Source of the DNA: CAVSRC01 sp963798195
GTDB lineage: Bacteria > Pseudomonadota > Alphaproteobacteria > Rhizobiales > Kaistiaceae
Direction: 5' to 3'
DNA: 64,000 bases
Assembly (NCBI GenBank): GCA_963798195.1
Contig: CAWCSF010000010.1
Location: 1,178,001 to 1,242,000, forward strand
Below the pieces are notes generated by a model, which saw nothing but the letters and a program-made list of their open reading frames with translations, did no database searches and had not been told where the DNA came from. Shown in pieces: positions 35,384-45,010 of this stretch. The position numbers and the translations under genes are program-made. Each line of letters opens with the position of its first letter. The stretch's first letter is position 1.

Positions 35384-36289
35384 ATGACCGAGACACCCAC
35401 CTTCGCGCTGCCGCCGACTTTCCTGGGCCTTGGCCGCCATGATGCCAAGGCGGAGTTCTGCGTTGCCGGAATTCCGCTCGACATCGGCACTACAAACCGG
35501 CCCGGTACACGCTTCGGCCCGGCAGCGATCCGTCAGGCGAGCCGGATGCTTGTCGATGGCGACCATCCCCAATGGCGAATCGACCCGGCAACCGCGCTGT
35601 CGCTGGCCGATATCGGCGACTTTGCCACCGCGCTCGGCGACATCCCGGCCAGTCTCAAACTGATCGAGGAGCAGGCCGCTGAGATCCGCCACCTGGTTGC
35701 CCTCGGCGGCGAACACGGCATCACGCTGCCGCTGCTGCGCGCTGCCGCGAAGAGGCACGGCGGACCGCTGGCTCTTGTTCATTTCGATGCACACGTGGAC
35801 ACTTGGACGAACAATTTCGGCCAGATCTACGCCCACGGCTCGGTCTTCTTTCATGCGCTCGAAGAGCGTCTCGTCGATCCAAATGCCATGATTCAGATCG
35901 GCATCCGTTCGCCCGCCGGCAACGCCACGGTGGACTGGACGACGGGACGCGGCGTCACGATCATCGACGCCCAGTCTGTGCATGAGGCCGGGCCAGATGT
36001 CGTAGCCGCACGCATCGCCGAGGTAGTCGGCTCAGGACCTGCCTATCTCAGCTTCGACATCGACGTCCTCGACCCGGCCTTCGCCCCCGGCACCGGCACA
36101 CCCGAAATCGGCGGTCTCGCCAGTTGGCAGGCCCAGGCGATCCTTCGCCGGCTGTCCGGATTGAACTTCATCGGCATGGATGTTGTCGAGGTTTCGCCGC
36201 CCTACGACCATGCCGAAATCACGGCGCTGGCCGCGGCGACCGTGGCGTGGGAGTACCTCTCTTTGATCGCCGCCGCGCGAAAAACCTAG
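35384..36289 (+). CDS. speB: Agmatinase (ureohydrolase family)
   Basis: 301 aa. The binuclear Mn ligands are present in order: GGEH, HFDAHVD and SFDIDVLDP, followed by the substrate-site segment PGTGTPEIGGL. It hydrolyses agmatine to putrescine and urea. Immediately downstream of the arginine decarboxylase, so the two genes form a complete ADC-route putrescine module. Family members that act on guanidinobutyrate are similar, but the pairing supports agmatine. Confidence 0.94.
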   Translation: MTETPTFALPPTFLGLGRHDAKAEFCVAGIPLDIGTTNRPGTRFGPAAIRQASRMLVDGDHPQWRIDPATALSLADIGDFATALGDIPASLKLIEEQAAEIRHLVALGGEHGITLPLLRAAAKRHGGPLALVHFDAHVDTWTNNFGQIYAHGSVFFHALEERLVDPNAMIQIGIRSPAGNATVDWTTGRGVTIIDAQSVHEAGPDVVAARIAEVVGSGPAYLSFDIDVLDPAFAPGTGTPEIGGLASWQAQAILRRLSGLNFIGMDVVEVSPPYDHAEITALAAATVAWEYLSLIAAARKT

Positions 36290-36425
36290 TCAACACGGTG
36301 TGATCGGCGTCACTGCGATCGTAGCCACCGGACGCTATTTGCGGCGCGCCTCATAAATCAACACTTGGAGATCGGCTGATGGCGCCAGAATCGCGCCTTG
36401 CCGAAAATTCGTCTCGGAGCCTGCC

Positions 36426-38160
36426 ATGTCCGCGCCTTACCCCTACCCGATCGAGAAACCTGCGGTCGTGCTGCCTCCGCCCGGCCAGCGCGTGAGCCGC
36501 GTCGTAATCCTCGGCGGCGGCTTTGCGGGCGTCGCCACAGCATGCAAGCTCACGCAGATGACGCGGGGCCGCCACGACGTCCAGGTCGAGGTGCTGTCGG
36601 AAGAGAACTATTTCGTCTTCCAACCACTCCTCCCCGAGGTGGCAGCCGGAAGCGTCAATCCCAACCACGTCGTGAACCCGATCCGCGATCTTCTGCCCCG
36701 TGCGCACTTCCGCTGGTGCAAGATCGAGGGTGTCGATACGGATCGCAAGGTCGTGCTCGTCACTCAGGGCGAAAGGCGCGAACTGGTGGAAGTGCCCTAC
36801 GATCACCTGGTCTTCGCTCTCGGCAAGATCAGCGACGTCTCGTCCATGCCCGGCGTGCGCGAGCACGGTCTAGCTATGAAGGACCTTGGCGACGCCTATC
36901 GGCTGCGCAACCATGTCTTGCGCTGCCTCGAACTGGCTGACGTGTCGACCGACCCTGCCGAGAAGAAGGCCTTGCTCACCTTCGTCGTGGCCGGGGGTGG
37001 CTTCTCGGGTGTCGAGACCATTGGTGAACTGTCCGAGATGCTGCGCCGCTGCCTTTCCAACTTCCCAAACATTTCGCGGTCCGAGATCAAGCTCTGCCTC
37101 ATCCATTCGCGCGATGTCGTTTTGCCGGAGATGAACCCCTATCTCGGCCAGACCGCCGATCGCATCCTGCGCAAGCGCGGCGTCGAGATGGTCATGAACG
37201 CGCGCGTGCGCGCCGCGACCCGCCACGGCCTGTATCTATCGACGGGACAGTTCATTCCGACCCGCACGCTGGTCTGCACAGTCGGAAACGTCGCCAACCC
37301 CGTCGTGCGCTACCTGCTGGACTCTGGCGCGTTCGTGGAGGGCACGTTCAAGGGGCGTGGCATCGGCGTCTTCGAGGTCGACCGCACGCTTCAACTGACC
37401 GGTATGCCCGGCTATTGGGCGGTCGGCGACAATGCCGCCGTCCCGGACCCACAGAATGCGGAACTCGTTGAGCCCTCCGACGGCACAGTTTGCGGTTGCC
37501 GAGGCGCGTACGTGCGCCCGCAACATTCTGGCGGCCATCGACGATCGACCTCTGGCGCAGTTCCGGTTTCACAATCTGGGCATGCTCGCCTCGCTGGGGC
37601 ATCGTTCGGCCGTTGCCGAAATCCTCGGCGTGCGCTTCTCCGGGTTCTTCGCGTGGCTGGCATGGCGGGCGGTCTATTGGGCAAAGCTCCCAGGCGTGGT
37701 GCGCAAGGTCCGCGTATTGCTCGACTGGATGCTCGATCTGATCTTCCCCCGCGACATCGCCCAGATTCAGTCGCTGAGTGGCCGCCACATCCATGTGCAT
37801 CACTACGAGACCGGCGAGACCATCATCCGCAAGCACGAAATCGGCCGGGAGTTGTTCGCCGTGCAGAGCGGTGAGGTCGAGGTCTACCAGCCGGCCGAAG
37901 GCGACCAGCCGGAACGGACGATTGCGATCCTGGGACGCGGCGAGGTGTTCGGCGAGAAAGCGCTGCTGGAGGATATCCGCCGGACCGCGAACGTCCGCGC
38001 CCGCACGGCGGTCGATGCCCTCGTCCTGTCGCGCGACGATTTTGCGGCCCTGGTTGGCCAGTTCGAAGTGCTCGGCCAATACTTCGATGGCCTGATGGGA
38101 GAACGCTACGGCAGAGGTTTGTCCAAGCGCGCTTTCACGGAGACGTCCAAGGCCGCTTGA
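36426..38160 (+). pseudogene. NDH-2-like FAD/NAD oxidoreductase fused to a cyclic-nucleotide-binding domain, frameshifted as sequenced
   Basis: If repaired, about 577 aa. The N-terminal FAD motif VVILGGGFAGVA and the second dinucleotide motif VVAGGGFSGVETIGEL match type II NADH:quinone oxidoreductases, as does GYWAVGDNAAVPDP. The frame then slips; deleting one C of the CCC at 37473-37475 gives EPPTAQFAVAEA. After a hydrophobic C-terminal region (FSGFFAWLAWRAVYW) a cNMP-binding domain follows (residues ~450-560), with the phosphate-binding cassette VFGEKALLEDIRRTANVRA. Such a fusion would let cAMP or a related ligand gate membrane NADH oxidation. As sequenced, the oxidoreductase frame instead runs on to 37874. 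Confidence 0.8.
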
Positions 38161-38230
38161 CGATGCGCAACGGACGATCTTGGAGGTACGGCGACGCGCG
38201 GCGCATAGTTCCCATACGCGTCGGTTCGAG

Positions 38231-38950
38231 TCAGTCGCCTTTGCCCAACGTTCCGTCTAGCGTTACAGCCCCGCGGGCGGCGACGATACGCTCGATCAGG
38301 TGTTGACCGGCATTGTGTACATGCTCGGTCAAGATCGCGATCGCCGCGTCTTCATTTTGCTCACGGATCACTTGTATGAGTGACCAGTGTTCACGGCACA
38401 CCTGCAACACACGGGCGCGTGACATTGGAAAACGCCGCGCGAGTGTGTGCAGGAGGTCATTGTGGCGTCGCGCAATGGCAAGAGCCTCGTCGTTGTAGTG
38501 GTTGTCATAGCAGATTGAGTGGAATCGACGATTGTGGCCCCGCCACTCTTGGGGTCCCTCGTGCTTGGCGCTCTCGTCGTAGGCGCGCTGCGCGCCCTCA
38601 AGTGCTTCCAACTGTTCATCGGTCCTGTGCCTGACGAACCAACGGATCAGGTGGGGCTCCACCAAGGCTCGAATTTCGTGGATGTTGCGTAAGAACGCTT
38701 CGTCGATAGGGCGGACACGGGCGCCCCGATTGGGAGTGAAAATAACAACGCCTTCGCCCTGAAGCTGCTGCAGCGCCTCTCGGACCGGGATCGCGCTACT
38801 ATCGTATTGCTTGGCTATCTCGCTGATCTTGAGGCGCGATCCGGACGCGAGACGTCCTTCCACGATGTCGGCGCGGATCAGATCCCGCAGCCGATTATAG
38901 TTCGTCTGGCTTGACGACCCCGGTGCATTCTTTTGGGTGGAAACATCCAT
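38231..38950 (-). CDS. GntR-family (FCD/FadR-type) transcriptional regulator
   Basis: 239 aa. The winged-helix N-terminus (YNRLRDLIRADIVEGRLASG...ISEIAKQYDSSAIPVREAL) is GntR-type and the helical C-terminal FCD domain carries metal/ligand-type residues (HNRRFHSICYDNH; HVHNAGQHL). FCD regulators usually respond to sugar acids or carboxylates. Divergent from the ABC transporter/sugar-acid operon, with a palindromic operator candidate at 39182-39197, so local repression of that operon is the likely role; the inducer may be a pathway intermediate. Confidence 0.92.
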   Translation of the reverse strand: MDVSTQKNAPGSSSQTNYNRLRDLIRADIVEGRLASGSRLKISEIAKQYDSSAIPVREALQQLQGEGVVIFTPNRGARVRPIDEAFLRNIHEIRALVEPHLIRWFVRHRTDEQLEALEGAQRAYDESAKHEGPQEWRGHNRRFHSICYDNHYNDEALAIARRHNDLLHTLARRFPMSRARVLQVCREHWSLIQVIREQNEDAAIAILTEHVHNAGQHLIERIVAARGAVTLDGTLGKGD

Positions 38951-39257
38951 TCTCTGTGTCGTCAGTCTTTACTTCGGTCAACGGTCTTCACAACAAAATA
39001 ACGAGAAAAGCCGCCCCTCGCCCGCGCAATTTGCGAAGAACCTCTCGATTCCGATGAAGCTGCGGAGCCACCGGAATCCTGAGGGCGTGGCCATCAATGC
39101 TTCTGGCGTGGACGTGCCCCAACTGCAGACATTTCTCCACTGTTTCCGCCATTTCCCCACTGCGAGCGTTCAAACCATATGTATTCGTTGACGAATAATA
39201 TATGAAATGCAATCTTCTGTATTCGACTAGAAATAAAAAAGAGGGAGGAACTCAAGC
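38951..39257. promoter_or_regulatory. Divergent control region between gntR and the transporter operon
   Basis: A 307-bp stretch without a gene; the half nearest the operon is much richer in A+T than its surroundings. It holds the palindrome at 39182-39197, an embedded TTGACG (-35-like, 39188-39193), a second TGTATTCG direct repeat (39219-39226, the first at 39180-39187), and the ribosome site GGGAGGAA just before the binding-protein gene. No clear -10 box was fixed. Confidence 0.7.
39182..39197. promoter_or_regulatory. Palindromic operator candidate for the GntR regulator
   Basis: TATTCGT-TG-ACGAATA is a perfect 7+7 inverted repeat with a 2-bp centre, extended imperfectly by CATAT/ATATG outside. 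It contains TTGACG, so bound repressor would cover a probable -35 box. It lies 61 bp before the first transporter gene and 232 bp from the gntR start. Confidence 0.6.
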
Positions 39258-41015
39258 ATGCAGATCGGCAAACTAAGGCCCTGGCAAGCCGCATATGCGT
39301 TGGCGGTCACGGCGGTTTTGGCCAGCGGCGTGTCTACCGCGCGGTCAGAAGAAATTGCGCGTGAAGACACATTCATAGCGACGGGTCAGACCTCGGCCGG
39401 CTCACCAACCTTCGCCCAATATAACGACTTCAATCCGTTTCGTCCGGGCCTCGACCTGAGGTCGAGCATCGCGCATGTGCTTGAACCGCTCTATTACTAC
39501 AACGTGCTCGAGGACAAGATGTTGCCGTGGCTTGCCACAGGCTACGAGTACAACGCCGCTTACAATTCCGTGACGGTACACCTGCGTGATGGCGTCACCT
39601 GGAACGACGGCGTGAAGTTCAGCGCGGACGACGTCATCTACACCATCGACATGCTCCGCAAGAACGGCGAGGGCAAGAAGGACATGGCAGAGGGCGTGGC
39701 GCTGGCGCGCGACGTGAAGGCGCTCACCCGTGTCGATGATCTGACGGTGCGCATCGATCTCACCACTCCCAATCCGCGCTGGTTCTTCACGTTTCTGACG
39801 GAGCGCTTTACCGAGGGCATGCACATTGTGCCCAAGCATGTTTACGAGACGGTCGATCCGAACGATCTCGGCACCTTCACCGCCCTCGGCAAGCCTGGCT
39901 GGCCGGTAGGCACCGGCGCGTTCAAGGTCGCCGAGATGACGCCTGAGCGCATCATTCTCGACCGGCGCGACGATTGGTGGGGCGCCAAGCTCGGCTTCCA
40001 CAAGCTGCCCGAGATGAAGCGGGTTATCTTCGTGCCGTTCACCACGCACGAACAGGCCGCCCAGCTCCTCGTCAACGGCAGCGTCGACACCGTTCTTGAG
40101 GCAACCGTCCCGGTGATGAAGCAGCTCCTCGCCAAGGACAACATCACCACGTTCTCGGGCAAGGAGCCGCCTTACGGCAACATCGACTGGTGGCCGACGG
40201 CGCTGTTTTTCCAGTTCCTCGACGAGCAGTGGCAGGATGTCCGAGTCCGCAAGGCCGTCGGTCTCTACATCAACCAGGACCAGGCCGTGGACTACGCCTA
40301 TGAGGGCGCGGCCGAGAAGACTGGCCTGCCTTACCCGAAGTACAAGGCGCTGGTGCCGTACTTCGAGGACATGCAGCCGGTCATCGATAAGGATCGCTTC
40401 CTCGAGTACGACAAAGCGGCGGCCGACAAGCTGATGACTGAAGCCGGCTACGCTAAGGATAGCGAAGGCTTCTGGGCAAAAGACGGCAAGCGGATCGGCG
40501 GCGACCTGTATCACACCAACTCGCTCAACCAGATCGGGCCGGTTATTGCCGAACAACTCCGTCGTGCCGGCTTCGAGGTGGCGCCCACCGCGCGTCCCGG
40601 TTACCGCAACACCGTGTTCCACGGCGAAGCGACCTGGTGGCTATGGGGCAACGGCGCCTCGGTCAACGACCCGTACCACACGCTGCGTCTCTACCATAAG
40701 CGTTGGGCGACGCCGCGCGGACAGGAGGCCCTCTGGCCAACACGTTGGCAGAACGACGAGTTCAGCAGTCTTGTCGATCAAATCGAAAAGCTGCCGCCGG
40801 AAGATCCGAAGGTGCGGGACCTGGTTGATAAGGCCCTGACCATCATGCTCGACGAGCAGGTTATCGTGCCGATCTCGCAGTTCTATCACCGCATCCCGTT
40901 CAACACGACATATTGGACGCACTTCCCGACGAAGGCAGATCCCTACATCACGCCGACTTTCTGGCATGAGACGGGCTACCTGATGCTACTTGGCATGGAA
41001 AAAGCCAAGAAATAG
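39258..41015 (+). CDS. ABC transporter substrate-binding protein, family 5 (dipeptide/oligosaccharide type)
   Basis: 585 aa. A signal peptide (LAVTAVLASGVSTARSEE) precedes an SBP_bac_5 domain: VTVHLRDGVTWNDGVKFSADDV is the family signature and WTVHL-type strands recur. No lipobox, so it is a soluble periplasmic protein. Family 5 proteins bind peptides, nickel, opines or plant oligosaccharides; the sugar-acid enzymes downstream favour a carbohydrate or uronate-containing ligand. First gene of the operon, with GGGAGGAA upstream. Confidence 0.92.
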   Translation: MQIGKLRPWQAAYALAVTAVLASGVSTARSEEIAREDTFIATGQTSAGSPTFAQYNDFNPFRPGLDLRSSIAHVLEPLYYYNVLEDKMLPWLATGYEYNAAYNSVTVHLRDGVTWNDGVKFSADDVIYTIDMLRKNGEGKKDMAEGVALARDVKALTRVDDLTVRIDLTTPNPRWFFTFLTERFTEGMHIVPKHVYETVDPNDLGTFTALGKPGWPVGTGAFKVAEMTPERIILDRRDDWWGAKLGFHKLPEMKRVIFVPFTTHEQAAQLLVNGSVDTVLEATVPVMKQLLAKDNITTFSGKEPPYGNIDWWPTALFFQFLDEQWQDVRVRKAVGLYINQDQAVDYAYEGAAEKTGLPYPKYKALVPYFEDMQPVIDKDRFLEYDKAAADKLMTEAGYAKDSEGFWAKDGKRIGGDLYHTNSLNQIGPVIAEQLRRAGFEVAPTARPGYRNTVFHGEATWWLWGNGASVNDPYHTLRLYHKRWATPRGQEALWPTRWQNDEFSSLVDQIEKLPPEDPKVRDLVDKALTIMLDEQVIVPISQFYHRIPFNTTYWTHFPTKADPYITPTFWHETGYLMLLGMEKAKK

Positions 41016-41098
41016 GTCGTCCTTCCTGGGCCGGCAGGCGTAGGCTTCGTGCCGGGCGCCTGCTGGCCTCTTTGTCGTCTCGAAAAGTCGGAAAAGCG

Positions 41099-42109
41099 AT
41101 GACACTCGCCATCATCGCGCGGCGTCTGGGTTTGCTCGTGCTGGTGATATGGGTCGCCAGCACGATCAATTTCTTCGTGCCGCGTCTCGCACCGCGCAAC
41201 CCGATCGAGGACAAGCTCCTCGCCGAACTGGAAAACGGCGGTTCCGCCTCAGCGGACATGAGGTCGCTCCTCGACGCCTACAACGCCAAGTTCGGTCTCG
41301 ATAAACCGCTGCTCGAGCAGTACCTGACCTATCTGGGCGACACCGCCCGCTTCGATCTCGGCTATTCGATTGCCTACTACCCGAGCAAGACGATCGACAT
41401 CGTAGCCCACGCGATGCCGTGGACCATCGGCCTCCTCTTCACCACCACGATCCTCGGCTTCCTCTTTGGGACCGTGCTCGGCGCGCTCACTGTCTGGCGC
41501 GGCTCGGCTGCGGTCTACCGATACCTTGTCCCATTCTTGATGATCTTTTCGGCGATCCCGTTCTATCTGATAGGCCTCGTGCTAATTTACGTCTTCGCAT
41601 TCCAACTCGGCTGGTTCCCGTTAAGTGGAGGGATGGGCATACGCACCGACAACACGCTCAGCTGGTCGCTTGTTGTCGAGATCCTCTACCATTCGTTGCT
41701 GCCAGCCTTCTCGATCCTCCTGGCGACGGTCGGCGTCTGGGCTCTGTCCATGCGCGGCATGATGGTCACGGTGCAAGGCGAGGATTACATGACTTTCGCC
41801 GAAGCGCTCGGTCTCAAGAACCGGCGGCGTTTCGTCCAGTACGGCGTGCGCAACGCAATCTTGCCACAGGTAACTCAGCTCGCGCTTTCGCTTGGGCATA
41901 TCTTGTCCGGCTCAATCTTGGTGGAACTGGTCTTCGGCTATCCCGGCGTCGGCCAGCAGCTCTTCCGTGCCATCCAGCATCTCGACTATTTCGTGATCTA
42001 CGGCATCGTCTTCCTGCTGATCTGCACAATCGCCCTAGCGATGCTGATCATGGACCTCATCTACCCGCTGCTCGATCCGCGGGTCCGGCACGCGCGGTCC
42101 GTCCGATGA
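41099..42109 (+). CDS. ABC transporter permease (DppB-like)
   Basis: 336 aa with six membrane helices. The N-terminal family motif LGLLVLVIWVASTINFFVPRL and the EAA-type loop EALGLKNRRRFVQYGVRNAILP, which contacts the ATPase, are clear. The sequence FGYPGVGQQLFRAI is standard in DppB permeases. ATG at 41099 has GGAAA upstream. Forms the membrane channel with the next permease, whose start overlaps its stop by 4 bp. Confidence 0.93.
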   Translation: MTLAIIARRLGLLVLVIWVASTINFFVPRLAPRNPIEDKLLAELENGGSASADMRSLLDAYNAKFGLDKPLLEQYLTYLGDTARFDLGYSIAYYPSKTIDIVAHAMPWTIGLLFTTTILGFLFGTVLGALTVWRGSAAVYRYLVPFLMIFSAIPFYLIGLVLIYVFAFQLGWFPLSGGMGIRTDNTLSWSLVVEILYHSLLPAFSILLATVGVWALSMRGMMVTVQGEDYMTFAEALGLKNRRRFVQYGVRNAILPQVTQLALSLGHILSGSILVELVFGYPGVGQQLFRAIQHLDYFVIYGIVFLLICTIALAMLIMDLIYPLLDPRVRHARSVR

Positions 42110-43008
42110 GCGCCGTGACAAGTACTCCGGCGAGCACGCCGTTCTCGGCCAAGCGCTCGCGCATCGAACTCGGCCGTTACCTGAAGCGCAATCCAAGCCT
42201 TGTCATTGGTGTTGCGATGGTCGGCGCACTGCTCCTTTTTACCCTCATCGGTCGGCACTTCGTGCCATGGGACAATGCCTTTCCATTGACCGGCCCGCGC
42301 TCGCGCGCTCCCTCGGCGCAGTGGTGGTTTGGCACCGATGCTAAGGGTCGCGACCTCTTCGCGGTGATGGTCTACGGCACCCTGCTGACGCTCAAGATCG
42401 GATTGATCGCAGGCTTCCTCGGCCTGTTTATCGGCACGATCATCGCCTTCGTTTCGGCCTACTACGGCGGCTGGATCGACGCCACCGTGCGCGTGCTCGT
42501 CGATGTTTTTATCACCGTGCCTACTCTGCTTGTTCTCGTCGTGGTCGCTTCGGCTATCCAAAGCAGCATGAGCACGACGATGATGGCCATGACCATCGCG
42601 CTGCTCGCCTGGCGAGAACCGACTCGGCAGATTCGCTCGCAGGTGCTGGTCATGCGCGAGGCTCCCTATGTGTTGGTCGCGCGGCTCAATGGGGCGAGCC
42701 CCTTCCGCATCATCTTTCGCGAACTGATACCCAACCTGCTGCCGTATCTCGGCGCCAGCTTGATCATGGCGGTGGCACAGGCGGTGCTGGCCTCGATCGG
42801 GCTTGAAGCGCTCGGCCTCGGCGTTCCGTCCGAGCCGACACTCGGCATGACCATCTACTGGATGATGAACGAGTCAGCTTTCCTGCTCGGCCTGTGGTGG
42901 TGGATCCTGGAGCCGGTGACGGTGCTCGTAGTTCTGTTCGTTGGTCTGTATCTGGTCACGACCGGTCTCGACGAACTCGCCAATCCACGCTTGAGGCGCA
43001 GCACGTGA
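42106..43008 (+). CDS. ABC transporter permease (DppC-like)
   Basis: 300 aa. WWFGTDAKGRDLFAVMVYGT is the DppC-type N-terminal periplasmic motif, and REAPYVLVARLNGASPFRI is the EAA loop. Five to six helices. Partner of the DppB-like permease; ATGA overlaps on the upstream side and GTGA on the downstream side indicate a tightly coupled operon. Confidence 0.93.
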   Translation: MSAVTSTPASTPFSAKRSRIELGRYLKRNPSLVIGVAMVGALLLFTLIGRHFVPWDNAFPLTGPRSRAPSAQWWFGTDAKGRDLFAVMVYGTLLTLKIGLIAGFLGLFIGTIIAFVSAYYGGWIDATVRVLVDVFITVPTLLVLVVVASAIQSSMSTTMMAMTIALLAWREPTRQIRSQVLVMREAPYVLVARLNGASPFRIIFRELIPNLLPYLGASLIMAVAQAVLASIGLEALGLGVPSEPTLGMTIYWMMNESAFLLGLWWWILEPVTVLVVLFVGLYLVTTGLDELANPRLRRST

Positions 43009-43988
43009 CCGGCGAGGGACTTCAGGTTCGGGACCTTGTCGTCAACTACCACACGGACGACGGCATTGTTCGCGCCGTCGATGGCGCCAGTTTCGATGTG
43101 CCGGCGGGGCAGCGGCTGGGCTTGGTCGGCGAGTCCGGCTCCGGCAAGACGACCACGGCACTGGCGCTTATTCAGATGTTGCGGGCGCCGGGCCGGGTTG
43201 ATGGAGGAACAGCGGTGGTCGGCGGCATCGACCTGCTGGCACTTGGGCCGAAGGAGGTTCGCGAACATCGGCTGCGCACGGTGAGCTACATTCCGCAGGG
43301 CGCGATGAACTCGCTCAACCCAGTGCTGGCTGTCGGCAAGCAGATGCGGAACGCGCTCGTCGACCACGACATACGAATGTCGCGAAGCGAATTTGAAGAG
43401 ACCATTGCGCGCGCGTTGACCGCCGTCGACCTCGACCCGCGTGCCGCCAAACTCTATCCGCACGAACTTTCCGGCGGCATGAAGCAGCGCGTTTGCATCG
43501 CCATGGGAACCCTGCTCAAGCCGAAGCTGATCATCGCCGACGAACCGACCAGCGCGCTCGACGTCGTGACGCAGCGTCAGGTAATGGAAAACCTGGGCCG
43601 TCACCAGGACGAGACCGGCTCGGCCCTTATCCTCATCGGCCACGACATGGGACTGATGGTGCAGTTCGTGCACTATCTGGCGGTGATGTATGCGGGGCGG
43701 CTGGTCGAAATTGGCACCGTAGCCGAAGTACTCGGCAACCCGCGGCATCCTTATACCAAGGCCCTGACAGAGAGCGTGCCGCGCCTCAAGCACCGCGGCA
43801 TCCTCCAGGGGGTGCCGGGCGTGACGCCGTCGCTTGCGCGTCTACCGTCGGGCTGCGCATTCGAGCCTCGCTGCCCCTATGCCATCGAGCGCTGCCGCAT
43901 CGAACGTCCACCGCTCGACCGGACGCTCGGCCAACACCGTGCCGCCTGCCATCGCGCCGATGAACTCACCGCGAAGGAAATGGCATGA
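43005..43988 (+). CDS. ABC transporter ATP-binding protein (DppD-like)
   Basis: 327 aa from a GTG that overlaps the previous TGA. Walker A GESGSGKTT, signature region ELSGGMKQR, Walker B LIIADEPTSALD, switch His in LIGHDMG. The C-terminal oligopeptide-type extension ends with a Cys cluster (SGCAFEPRCPYAIERCRIE), expected to bind an iron-sulfur cluster as in Dpp/Opp ATPases. Powers import with the DppF-like partner. Confidence 0.94.
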   Translation: MTGEGLQVRDLVVNYHTDDGIVRAVDGASFDVPAGQRLGLVGESGSGKTTTALALIQMLRAPGRVDGGTAVVGGIDLLALGPKEVREHRLRTVSYIPQGAMNSLNPVLAVGKQMRNALVDHDIRMSRSEFEETIARALTAVDLDPRAAKLYPHELSGGMKQRVCIAMGTLLKPKLIIADEPTSALDVVTQRQVMENLGRHQDETGSALILIGHDMGLMVQFVHYLAVMYAGRLVEIGTVAEVLGNPRHPYTKALTESVPRLKHRGILQGVPGVTPSLARLPSGCAFEPRCPYAIERCRIERPPLDRTLGQHRAACHRADELTAKEMA

Positions 43989-45010
43989 GTGCCCCACTTC
44001 TCGAACTGGACGCGGTGGAGAAGCGTTACGGGTCGCTGATCGCAGTCGCTGCGCTGAACCTTCGCATTGACATCGACCGCGCGCCGATTATCGCCGTCGC
44101 CGGCGAGAGCGGCAGCGGCAAGACCACCCTCGCCTCCCTTCTGCTTGGATTCGCTGAGCCGACCTCGGGCGAAATCCGCTACCAGGGCAAGCCACTCCGG
44201 GAACTGAAGGGCTCCGCCTGGCGTGCATACCGCCGTGAGGTGCAGGCCGTTTTTCAGGATCCGTTCGCGGTCTACAACCCGTTCTATCGGGTTGATCACG
44301 CGCTGCTCGAACCGCTGCGTCTGTTCGGCATAGCCAAGTCGAAGGCCGAGGCGTACCGCATGATGGAGGCGGTCTGCGAGAAGGTTGGCCTGCACCACGA
44401 GGATACGCTTGGCCGCTTTCCCCATCAGCTTTCTGGCGGTCAGCGCCAGCGCCTGATGGTGGCCCGCGCGCTACTGATGGAACCGCGCCTGCTCGTTGCC
44501 GACGAGCCGGTGTCGATGATCGACGCATCGCTGCGCGCTCTGGTGCTCGGCAACCTGCGTGCTCTCAACAACGAGCTGAAGATCCCTATCGTCTACATCA
44601 CCCACGACCTCACGACCGCGTATCACATCGCCGACGTCATCATGGTCATGTATCGCGGCAAGGTGGTTGAAGCCGGTCCGGCGGAAAGTGTGATCGAGTC
44701 ACCGCAGCATCCGTATACGCGCCTGCTGGTTGACTCGATCCCTTGGCCGGACCTCGATATCGGCTGGGGCTCGAGCCAACCGATCTTGAAAGAAGACGAT
44801 CCGGCCGGGCCTACGAAGGGATGCGCCTTCGCGGGGCGTTGCCCATCGGTTATGCCGGCCTGCCGCACCGCGCCTATACCGCTGTTCGAGACGGACAACG
44901 GCACCGCCGTCCGTTGCCTTCTCAACGAAAAGGCACAGCCCTTCGACGACCGCCGGCTGAGCGGACTGCTGCAACTCGCCAATAGTCCACAAGAGGAAAT
45001 GGCATTATGA
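43985..45010 (+). CDS. ABC transporter ATP-binding protein (DppF-like)
   Basis: 341 aa. Walker A GESGSGKTT, signature QLSGGQRQR, Walker B LLVADEPVSMID (Met-Ile in place of the more usual Ala-Leu), switch His in YITHDL. The C-terminal Cys set GCAFAGRCPSVMPACR matches the DppD partner. ATGA overlaps on both sides, continuing the operon into the dehydratase gene. Confidence 0.94.
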   Translation: MSAPLLELDAVEKRYGSLIAVAALNLRIDIDRAPIIAVAGESGSGKTTLASLLLGFAEPTSGEIRYQGKPLRELKGSAWRAYRREVQAVFQDPFAVYNPFYRVDHALLEPLRLFGIAKSKAEAYRMMEAVCEKVGLHHEDTLGRFPHQLSGGQRQRLMVARALLMEPRLLVADEPVSMIDASLRALVLGNLRALNNELKIPIVYITHDLTTAYHIADVIMVMYRGKVVEAGPAESVIESPQHPYTRLLVDSIPWPDLDIGWGSSQPILKEDDPAGPTKGCAFAGRCPSVMPACRTAPIPLFETDNGTAVRCLLNEKAQPFDDRRLSGLLQLANSPQEEMAL

